Source of the DNA: Panulirus ornatus
Taxonomy: Eukaryota > Arthropoda > Malacostraca > Decapoda > Palinuridae
Direction: 5' to 3'
Assembly (NCBI RefSeq): GCF_036320965.1
Contig: NC_092249.1
Coordinates: 6,958,114-7,022,113, forward strand
DNA length: 64,000 bases
In this document: piece by piece, positions 55,291-64,000 of the stretch
Layout: each line of letters opens with the position of its first letter
Numbering within the stretch: position 1 is the stretch's first letter
The notes under the pieces: model-generated
What the model saw: only the letters and a program-made list of their open reading frames with translations
Told to the model about the DNA's origin: nothing
Databases searched by the model: none
Translations under genes and position numbers: made by a program

Positions 55291-56007
55291 GCCCAAGGCT
55301 GCGCTACTTTCAGTAGCTGGGAAATGTGTAGGGTGGGAAGTTTGTTAAAAAAGGCCTCCTTAGTGATACACAGAGTAGGCAAAGCATTTTTCCATCATGG
55401 CTCAATCAATTAAGAATATATAAATGAAGAAATTATTGATGGTCTTATAATGCTGAATATAATAAATGCAAATGATTAATCAGTTTACTGATGGAGAAGG
55501 GAAGGCATACATTTCTTTTTTGAGTTGGTAAATACGTTGTTGGACAATTTTGCTCGAAAAAGGACTATTTTTTTTTTTCTGAATACTGAATTCTAATTAA
55601 TGCTAATAATGTCAAAGTTGGTGACATCTATAATGTCGTCGGGCAAATACAAGGCTATGACAAATGTGTCAGGCACCAGTACCTCATATCCCCTAAGGGA
55701 TAATTATCATAGATAATCATGATAGTTCAAGACATAGTTAAAGATAATTATAGCAGGTTAACTAAGCTAAAAACTATATGTATCGGCATGTATTCTAAGA
55801 AGCTTGACTCAACACTATAATACTTTAGTTACCTTTTACCTTCTTATAGCTACGTTTTCTCTCACTGCTTTATAGACCACAACCATTTTCTATGGTTCAG
55901 ACTATAATAAAGGGGACTCTATAGAAATGTCTCCTTTTTTTTTCTGATATTTGTATTGGATATTTTTGTTTGTATTTGCAAAACGTAAGAATATATCGTA
56001 ACCTTAC
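55291..56007. other. Unique sequence left of the candidate first exon
   Basis: No supported feature. It would be intron if the exon at 56008-56066 is real. Confidence 0.45.
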
Positions 56008-56066
56008 CTTTTCTGACATTCACTTGTTTGTCGGGTCGGTAATTGCAGCAGGGAGGACATCGCCAT
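56008..56066 (-). CDS. Possible first coding exon of an unidentified gene
   Basis: The ATG at 56066 lies in the context TTCAAGATGGCGATG, close to the TISU/YY1 start element of housekeeping genes with short 5' UTRs. It opens MAMSSLLQLPTRQTSECQK with a strong donor AAAAG|GTAAGG. The N-terminus is Ser/Thr/Arg-containing without acidic residues for 15 positions, as in mitochondrial presequences. No second exon was recognised to the left. If the gene is real it would span or contain the cysteine-rich gene or end before it. Confidence 0.4.
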
Positions 56067-56159
56067 CTTGAAGAAATTTCGGTAATAATACGAAATCTGG
56101 CGACAGTCTCAGAAGTCAACATCACATCCACTCCACGGGCAACGGAGGCCTAGATCGAG

Positions 56160-56245
56160 CTGTGATTGGTGGATCCAACTTCAAACCGACCAATTAATGT
56201 CCAGAGACGAACGCGCATGCGTCAGGCTCTTGAGCATGCGCACAA
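56160..56245. promoter_or_regulatory. NRF1-like palindromes and CCAAT boxes
   Basis: CGCGCATGCG (56212-56221) and GCATGCGCA (56234-56242) fit the NRF1 half-site pair, 22 bp apart. An inverted CCAAT (gattggtgg, about 56164) and a direct one (gaccaattaatg, about 56189) lie alongside. This is a CpG-containing island in AT-rich DNA, just upstream of the proposed exon at 56066. Confidence 0.5.
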
Positions 56246-56529
56246 CAGCCTAGGCACGAACCTACGAAAACACACAAGAGTTCTGTCAACTTAACAATAT
56301 AGACTTAGGAAATATAATGATTTTCCAACAAAACTAATATAATTCCTTGGGAAAGGATTCATTGGAGGGAGAAATGGTATATGAAAAACGGTCTTAAATT
56401 GGACCTAAACTATTGACCCCACGACCTAAAATCCCAAATTCAATTGGCTATGAGATTATGAAATTATCTTGTCATCCCAATTTCATTTCTTTGGTTGTAT
56501 ATATATATGTGTGTGTGGAAAGAGGGATC

Positions 56530-57000
56530 ACTCACGTAGGGAGAAGACGCGTGTGTTTCATAGTAAAGTAATTCCGTCGGTATTGTATGGATGAGAAGAC
56601 GTGGGCTTTAGGAGTGAATGTTAAGGATGGGGTGGATGTGCTGGTAATGTAAAAGGCTAAGGACTTTATGCAGTTTGGGGGTGTGGGTTACTGATTGAAT
56701 AGGAAATGATAGTGTGAGATTAGTGTAACTGCACGAGGAGTTTGAATTGGAGTGCAGAAGAGGGTGTGTTCTGAAGTGTGTGATTAGTGTAATTGCACGA
56801 GGAGTTTGAATTGGAGTGCAGAAGAGGGTGTGTTCTGAAATGGTTTGGAAATATGGGGAGGATGAGTGAGGAGAGTGACTAATTTTGGGGAAGCCAAAGA
56901 GGATGTAGTGAAAGGTGCCGTGAAGGCTCGGTTCCTAAATATGCAGGAGGGTGCGAGGCGTGCAAGGGATAGAGCGACTTTGAGGGATATGGTATACTGG
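56530..57000 (+). mobile_element. Old LINE family A fragment with an internal ~76-bp duplication
   Basis: 'tattgtatggatgagaagac' and 'gtgggcttt' match the LMLYGCETWA region; 'gaaatggtttggaaatatgg' matches KWFGHM; 'atgcaggagggtgcgaggcg' matches MQEGERRAR. The stretch 'gtgtaactgcacgaggagtt' to 'agggtgtgttctgaa' occurs twice (about 56723-56790 and 56798-56860). Confidence 0.75.
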
Positions 57001-57001
57001 G

Positions 57002-57185
57002 GTCGTGCTCAAGGGTCGTACCGTCGTGCTCAAGGGTCGTACCGTCTTACTCAAGGGTCGTATACCGTCGTGCTCAAGGGTCGTACCAGTCGTGCTCAAG
57101 GGTCGTACCGTCGTGCTCAAGGGTCGTACCGTCGTGCTCAAGGGTCGTACCGTCGTGTTCAAGGGTCGTATACCGTCGTGCTCAA
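57002..57185. repeat. 21-bp minisatellite continuing from a LINE end
   Basis: About nine units of 'cgtgctcaagggtcgtaccg' + 't', starting directly after LINE sequence '...atggtatactggggt'. Confidence 0.93.
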
Positions 57186-57224
57186 ATATAGCATCACAAA
57201 ATTATACATTTAATCACACACACA

Positions 57225-57227
<3 letters not shown>

Positions 57228-57302
<75 letters not shown>

Positions 57303-57303
57303 T
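57228..57303. repeat. (TA)n microsatellite
   Basis: More than 30 TA units. Confidence 0.95.
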
Positions 57304-57444
57304 GAACAAACTTCTAAATACAATGATCATTACCGTTCGTAACTTTAACCCTCCATATTTTTCATATATACATTCACTCAATTGAAAAAATTATTAAAAC
57401 AAAATCTCGAACAATTAGCCACACTGTTCATTTGATGAACAAAA

Positions 57445-58207
57445 ACCATTTAAAGATTTTGTTATTCAAATAATTCCCTGACAAGATACATATTTTGCTC
57501 TACAAATAATTCCCTGACAAGATACATATTTTGCTCTACAAATAATTCCCTGACAAGATATGTTTTGCTCTACAAATAATTCCCTGACAAGATACATATT
57601 TTGCTCTACAAATAATTCCCTGACAAGATACATACTTTGCTCTACAAATAACTCCATAACAAGATACATATTTTGCTCTACAAATAACTCCATAACAAGA
57701 TATATCATTTTGTTTTTCAAATAACTCTCTAACAAGATACTTATTTTGTTCTTCATATAACTCCCTAACAAGTTATATATTTGGCTATTCAAATAACTCC
57801 ATAACCTGATATATATTTGGTAATACAAATAACTTCATATTTAGTTTTTCAAATAATTCCCTAACAAGATACTTATTTTGCTCTTCAAATAACTGCCTAA
57901 CAAGATATATATATATATGGCTATTCAAATAACTCCCTAACAAGATATTATTTTGCTCGTCAAATAATTCAGTAACAAGATATATATTTTGTTCTTCAAA
58001 TAACACCCTAACAAGATACTTATTTTATTCTTCAAATAACACCATAACAAGATACTTATTTTGTTCTTCAAATAACTCCCTGACAAGATACTTATTTTGT
58101 TCAAATAACTCCCTAACAAGATACTTATTTTGTTCTTCAAATAACTCCCTAACAAGATACTTATTTTGCTCTACAAATAACTCCCTAACAAGATATATAT
58201 TTTGCCC
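57445..58207. repeat. 36-bp minisatellite
   Basis: About 21 units of 'tctacaaataattccctgac' + 'aagatacatattttgc'. The minus-strand ORFs through it are artefacts of the 36-bp period. Confidence 0.95.
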
Positions 58208-58479
58208 AGCCATTATGCAAGAACGACCCGTGGAATTTTCAATTTCCCTCTATGTGCCACAATTTATCACTCATTACCCCCACAAAATTATCAATTTATC
58301 GAGCCAATGTAGCGGCTTAAAATAATTAATTTTGTAATTATTCTCTTCATTAAACGATAAACTGTCGAATAATTGAGCTGAAAATGGCTAAATGATGATA
58401 AGTTTTGTGGGTCTTGTGTCACCACATAAATGACAGGGACAATAATTGTTAATAATAATGTTTAAGTAGGAGACAAGCA

Positions 58480-59838
58480 GGATCGTACCGTCTTGTTCAA
58501 GGGTCGTACCGTCATGTTCAAGGGTCGTACCGTCATGTTCAAGGGTTGTACCATCTTGTTAAAGGGTTGTACCGTCATGTTCAAGGGTCGTACCGTCATG
58601 TTCAAGGGTCGTACCGTCATGTTCAAGGGTTGTACCATCTTGTTAAAGGGTTGTACCGTCATGTTCAAGGGTCGTACCGTCTTGTTCAAGGGTCGTACCG
58701 TCATGTTCAAGGGTCGTACCGTCATGTTCAAGGGTCGTACCGTCATGTTCAAGGGTCGTACCGTCATGTTCAAGGGTCGTACCGTCATGTTCAAGGGTCG
58801 TACCGTCTTGTTCAAGGGTAGTACCGTCATGTTCAAGGGTCGTATCGTCATGTTCAAGGGTCGTATCGTCTTGTTCAAGGGTCGCAGCGTCTTGTTCAAG
58901 GGTCGTACCGTCTTGTTCAAAGGTCGCACCGTCTTGTTCAAGGGTCGTACCGTCTTGTTCAAGGGTCGTACCGTCATGTTCAAGGGTCGTACCGTCATGT
59001 TCAAGGGTTGTACAGTCTTGTTCAAGGGTTGTACCGTATTGTTCAAGGGTCGTACCCTATTGTTCAAGGGTCGTACCGTATTGTTCAAGGGTCGTACCTT
59101 CTTGTTCAAGGGTCGTACCGTCTTGTTCAAGGGTCGTACCGTCATGTTCAAGGGTCGTACCGTCATGTTCACGGGTCGTATCGTCATGTTCAAGGGTCGT
59201 AGCGTCATCTTCAAGGGTCGTACCGTCTTGTTCAAGGGTCGTACCGTCATGTTCAAGGGTCGTACCGTCATCTTCAAGGGTCGTACCGTCATGTTCAAGG
59301 GTCGCACCGTCTTGTTCAAGGGTCGTACCGTCTTTTTCAAGGGTTGTACCGTCATGTTCAAGGGTCGCACCGTCTTGTTCAAGGGTCGTACCATCTTGTT
59401 CAAGGGTCGTACCGTCTTGTTCAAGGGTCGAACCGTCATGTTCAAGGGTCGTACCGTCTTGTTCAAGGGTCGTACCGTCTTGTTCAAGGGTCGTACCATC
59501 TTGTTCAAGGGTCGTACCGTCTTGTTCAAGGGTCGAACCGTCATGTTCAAGGGTCGCACCGTCTTGTTCAAGGGTCGTACCGTCTTGTTCAAGGGTCGAA
59601 CCGTCATGCTCAAGGGTCGTACCGTCTTGTTCAAGGGTCGTACCGTCATGTTCAAGGGTCGCACCGTCATGCTCAAGGGTCGTACCGTCATGTTCAAGGG
59701 TCGTACCGTCATGTTCAAGGGTCGCACCGTCATGTTCAAGGGTCGTACCGTCTTGTTCAAGGGTCGTACCGTCTTGTTCAAGGGTCGCACCGTCATATTC
59801 AAGGGTCGTACCGTCATATTCAAGGGTCGTACTGTCCA
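58480..59838. repeat. 21-bp minisatellite, ~64 units
   Basis: Unit 'ttcaagggtcgtaccgtcat' + 'g', with A/T and C/T variants at fixed positions. All frames are open on both strands (longest 482 and 454 codons) because 21 is a multiple of three. It is not a gene. Confidence 0.97.
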
Positions 59839-60500
59839 ACTAAAGAAATACAAGTGACGTTCAAAACTCATACATAAAAGTAGCAGGGTTCGATTCCCAC
59901 CCTGCCACACACCAACAGCCTAAGAAACTGCAAACTGGCCCAAAGTGCGAAAAAAATAAAGAAAAATAAATAAAAAAATCTGAAATTATATTCAAAATAA
60001 CTTATGTCGTAAATGATAACTTGAGTTTGGTGATCTACCAAGCGCTGAATGGGTAGCGTAGCACGTTTCCGCTAGACTGTAGCATTGCGCTAGACTGTAG
60101 CATTGTGGAAGGCAGAAAAAAAAGAAAAGATATATATATATAGCTTCTATGTCATGTTCAAAGGGGAAGAGAAGGATAAACGCGAGTCTTATAAATTAGT
60201 CGGCGTTGTAACAGCGATGGCTGGTAATTTATGGCCAAATATCAGGGAGTTTAGCCGCCCCTCTGCTTCTCATATAAGGCTACGTTAGCTAAATTTATGG
60301 TGCGCATTAAGGATTTTTCGCTCGAATTCTTTCTCCTGTCGGATGATATATTGCAAAAGGCTTTGAAATTACACATCTGATAGGGATATCCCTGACAAGA
60401 TATTGATGCGGGGGTGGGGAAAAAAAGAGAATCGTGTATTGTTCTTAACTTTATCAACCTTTGAAAAGAAAAAAAAAAATAGATGAAAAAAAGTACAGAA
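59839..60500. other. Unique sequence with a small direct duplication
   Basis: 'gctagactgtagcattg' occurs twice at about 60071-60104. A T-arm-like 'gggttcgattccca' (59886-59899) has no tRNA 5' half. Confidence 0.45.
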
Positions 60501-60509
60501 AATAGTAAG

Positions 60510-60640
60510 CGCTGGCGTTTGTAATACTGTCACGAACTGCATAAGGGATGACGTTTGTAATACTGTGACCAACAATACTGGCGTTTGTAATACTGTGACC
60601 AACAACACTGGCGTTTGTAATACTGTCTCCAACAGTGTTG
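60510..60640. repeat. ~30-bp tandem repeat, 4 copies
   Basis: 'ggcgtttgtaatactgtgac' + 'caacaatact'. Confidence 0.85.
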
Positions 60641-60997
60641 GGGGGGACAGGATGATCCATTATCTCCATCCCACACAGATGGAGCAGGCAGCTGGCGGTG
60701 GTTCTAGCACTACCAGCTGAATACCTAATGAGAGACAAGTCATTTCAGCAGCTGGTGGCCTTCCTAGATATCCTATACCAACAGACAGACAGACAGACTC
60801 AGCAACAGCTGATGTCCACCGCTAAACATAGCACACCAGCTGGACGCTCATGATGTAGCGCCTCTAAAGGTCGTATTAGCGGTACTTATGGCTCGTAAGT
60901 CCTGCCCTGGGGATCGAACCCATGTCCCGAAGGAAATAGGTTGATTAACCAAACGCTTGTTTTCATGGCGATCAGTCAGCGAATTGTCGTTTGGGTC

Positions 60998-60999
<2 letters not shown>

Positions 61000-61065
<66 letters not shown>
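61000..61065. repeat. (TA)n microsatellite
   Basis: About 33 TA units, immediately before the 34-bp array. Confidence 0.95.
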
Positions 61066-61069
<4 letters not shown>

Positions 61070-62740
61070 CTCAAAACCACACTCACAGAGAGCAATATCA
61101 AACCTCAAAAACCATCCTCTCGGAGAGGAATATAAAACCATAAAAACCACCTTCTCAGAGAGCAATATAAAACCTCAAAACCACCCTCACAGAGAGCAAT
61201 ATAAAACATCAAAACTATCCTCACAGAGAGCAATATAAAACCTCAAAACCATCCTCACAGAGAGCAATATAAAACCTCAAAACCATCCTCACAGAGAGCA
61301 ATATCAAACCTCAAAACCATCCTCACAGAGAGCAATATAAAACCTCAAAACCATCCTCACAGAGAGCAATATAAAACCTCAAAACCATCCTCACAGAGAG
61401 CAATATCAAACCTCAAAACCATCCTCACAGAGAGCAATATAAAATATCAAAACCAACCTCACAGAGAGCAATATAAAACCTCAAAACCATCCTCACAGAG
61501 AGCAATATAAAACCTCAAAACCATCCTCACAGAGAGCAATATAAAACCTCAAAACCATCCTCACAGAGAGCAATATAAAATATCAAAACCATCCTCACAG
61601 AGAGCAATATCAAACCTCAAAACCATCCTCACAGAGAGCAATATAAAACCTCAAAACCACCCTCACAGAGAGCAATATAAAACCTCAAAACCATCCTCAC
61701 AGAGAGCAATATAAAACCTCAAAACCATCCTCACAGAGAGCAATATAAAACCTCAAAACCATCCTCACAGAGAGCAATATAAAACCTCAAAACCACCCTC
61801 ACAGAGAGCAATGTAAAATATCAAAACCAACCTCTTAAAGAGCAGTATAGATACTCAAAACCACCCTCACAGAGATAAATAAACCCCCTCAAAACCAACC
61901 TCACAAAGAGCAATATCAAACCTCAAAAACCACCCTCACAGAGATAAATAAAACCCCTCAAAACCAACCTCACAAAGAGCAATATCAAACCTCAAAAACC
62001 ATCCTCACAGAGATAAATAAACCCCCTCAAAACCAACCTCACAAAGAGCAACATAAAACCTCAAAAACCACCCTCACAGAGATAAATAAACCCCCTCAAA
62101 ACCAACCTCACAAAGAGCAATATCAACCCTCAAAAACCACCCTCACAGAGATAAATAAAACCCCTCAAAACCAACCTCACAAAGAGCAATATCAAACCTC
62201 AAAAACCACCCTCACAGAGGTAGATAAAACCCCTCAAAACCAACCTCACAAAGAGCAATATCAAACCTCAAAAACCACCCTCACAGAGATAAATAAAACT
62301 CCTCAAAACCAACCTCTCAGAGAGCAATATCAACCTTCAAAAACCACCCTCACAGTCATAAATAAAACCCCACAAAACCACCCTCTCAGAGAGCAATATC
62401 AAACCTCAAAAACCACCCTCACAATCATAGATAAAACCCCTCAAAACCACCCTCACAAAGAGCAACATAAAACCTCAAAAACCACCCTCACAGTCATAAA
62501 TAAAACCCCTCAAAACCAACCTCACAGAGAGCAATATCAAACCTCAAAAACCACCCTCACAGAGATAAATAAAACCCCTTAAAACCAACCTCACAGAGAG
62601 CAATATCAAACCTCAAAAACCACCCTCACAATCATAGATAAAACCCCTCAAAACCAACCTCACAGAGAGCAATATCAAACCCTCAAAAACCACCCTCAGA
62701 GAGAGAAATAAAACCCCTTAAAACCAACCCCTCATAGTAA
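61066..62740. repeat. 34-bp minisatellite changing into a 69-bp dimer
   Basis: From 61066 to about 61835 the unit is 'aatataaaacctcaaaacca' + 'tcctcacagagagc' (34 bp). From about 61840 to 62740 it becomes a two-part unit, one half ending 'cagagataaataaaacccct' and the other 'aacctcacaaagagc'. Confidence 0.95.
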
Positions 62741-62744
62741 ATTA

Positions 62745-63150
62745 TCACACGATAAAGATGATAAATTCTATGTTAAATTATCACATGATAAAGATGGTAA
62801 ATTCCATGTTAAATCATCACTTGATAAGAGAGGGTAATCTCTGTTAAATTATCACATAATAAAGATTATAAATTCTATGTTAAATTATCACTTGATAAAG
62901 ATGATAAATTCTATGTTAAATCATATCATGATGAGGATGGTAAATTCTATGTTAAATTACTACAAGATAAAGATGGTAAATTCTATGTTAAATCATATGA
63001 TAAAGATGGTAAACTCTGTTAAATCATTATGATAAAGATGATAAACTCTTAGATTATCACATGATGAAGATGATAAATTCTGTTATATCATCACATGATA
63101 AAGATGATAAATTCTATGTTAATTCATCACATGATAAAGATGTTAAACTC
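62745..63150. repeat. 36-bp minisatellite
   Basis: About 11 units of 'aaattatcacatgataaaga' + 'tgataaattctatgtt'. Confidence 0.93.
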
Positions 63151-63294
63151 TGCCAATGTATGTGAGACAAGGTTAACATTAGCTCACACAGTCGCCTCTT
63201 CCTTGTGAGATTTTGAGTCAGGATCTGCAAGTGTGTAGGTACATGACTGTACCAATAGTACACTTCTCTGTACCCCAACTACAGGAGACCTGCC

Positions 63295-63960
63295 TGAAGA
63301 AGGACTTCAGAGAGACACTTCGGTGGTGAAGAGCCGTGTCTTGGGGCCTCTTGTGGGAGGAGGTGGATGAGAATTCTGTGCGTGTGAGGACCTCCACCTG
63401 CAGGAACTATGATCCTACTGCAGGAGTCGACGACGAAGGCCCTGTAGGGGAAGGTCCTGGAGGAGGATTCTGTGTGGTTTTGAGGGCCTCCAACTGCAGG
63501 AACTTAGGTCCTACTGCAGGAGTCGACGACGAAGTCCCTGTAAGGGAAGGTCCCCCGAGGAGGATTCTGTGTGGTTTTGAGGGCCTCCACCTGCAGGAAC
63601 TGTGGTCCTACTGCAGGAGTCGACGACGAAGTCCCTGTAGGGGAAGGTCCCCCAAGTAGAATTCTTCGCGTTTGAGGACTTCCACTGGCAGGAACTATGG
63701 TCCTACTGCAGGAGTCGACGACGAAGTCGCTGCAGGGAAGGTCCTGGAAAGACACTAGCGACGAAGAGGAGTGTTTGAGGGGAGGACCTCCAATGGCATG
63801 ACCTGGAGTCCCTCCTGCAGTAGTGGACGACGAAGGTCGGTATAGGGCAGGTCCTCATAAACCTGAAGGAGTACATCTCCTCCGGCAGGAGGAGAAGAGT
63901 CCACAGTGTTCAGTATCCCTCTTCATCCAACACCTGAGCTCCTTCGTCAGTAGCTGGACG
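63295..63960. repeat. ~96-bp minisatellite at the right edge
   Basis: About six units, best at 63400-63750, with 'ctgcaggaactatggtccta', 'ctgcaggagtcgacgacgaa' and 'gtccctgtaggggaaggtcc'. ORFs of about 100 aa on both strands follow from the 96-bp period. Confidence 0.9.
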
Positions 63961-64000
63961 GTGTAGCAGCCCCACTCAGGATAAGGCCTTCAGTGTGTGT

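Noticed and set aside
58462..59910. Overlapping ORFs of 482 aa (minus) and 454 aa (plus) with repeats like TVRPLNK and MFKGRTV
   Set aside because: They lie wholly in a 21-bp tandem array; a unit that is a multiple of three keeps every frame open on both strands. There are no splice signals, no domain and no codon bias.
59881..59912. tRNA gene from 'gggttcgattccca'
   Set aside because: There is only a T-arm-like sequence; no acceptor, D-arm or anticodon arm can be folded with it.
60840..60930. tRNA or SINE on the minus strand from a B-box-like 'ggttcgatccc' (60910-60920)
   Set aside because: No convincing A-box at the right distance and no second copy in the window.
63336..63755. 107-aa and 83-aa ORFs at the right edge
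   Set aside because: They follow the 96-bp array (multiple of three) on both strands; no domain.

Overview
This is a repeat-choked piece of an animal nuclear genome, most likely a decapod crustacean or a close relative. The argument for that is the intron-rich genes, arthropod-like protein matches, and many copies of non-LTR retrotransposons and short repeats carrying the motif 'gttagcgaggtagcg', which I associate with decapod genomes. The taxon is an inference and is not proven by the window.

Three genes can be read through their splice sites with matching phases. (1) The 5' half of a glutathione synthetase gene (GSS), minus strand, exons at 7663-7780, 6374-6557 and 4176-4251. The rest lies left of the window, beyond a >3.3 kb satellite-like array. 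(2) A complete gene for dynein regulatory complex subunit 3 (DRC3/LRRC48), minus strand, 12 coding exons from 36221 down to 17696, predicted 634 aa. A textbook RFX X-box, the ciliary-gene promoter element, sits about 94 bp upstream of its ATG. (3) A three-exon plus-strand gene (42877-47829) for a 181-aa single-pass membrane protein with an extremely cysteine-rich tail, family unknown to me. A fourth gene may start at 56066 on the minus strand: a 19-codon first exon with a TISU/YY1-like start context and two NRF1-type palindromes upstream.

Layout. 1-3360: ~105-bp tandem repeat with a three-monomer higher-order pattern. 3361-7780: GSS exons and introns. 7781-17400: intergenic, with fragments of one LINE family, short repeats and a GC-richer patch at 14.1-14.5 kb. 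17.7-36.2 kb: DRC3, where nearly every intron holds its own unrelated minisatellite, roughly 12 kb in all. Several arrays start within a few tens of bases of a splice site, and one reiterates the 3' splice site itself. 36.3-39.5 kb: unique AT-rich DNA then tandem arrays. 40.3-44.6 kb and 48.3-55.3 kb: decayed LINEs of two types (an endonuclease/RT family here called A/B, and a Jockey-like family), flanking and interleaved with the cysteine-rich gene. 56.5-64 kb: almost continuous tandem arrays (21, 36, 30, 34/69, 36 and 96 bp units).

Most long ORFs in the window are artefacts of tandem units whose length is a multiple of three, or are retrotransposon remnants. There are no bacterial-type operons, CRISPR arrays or complete tRNA/rRNA genes.
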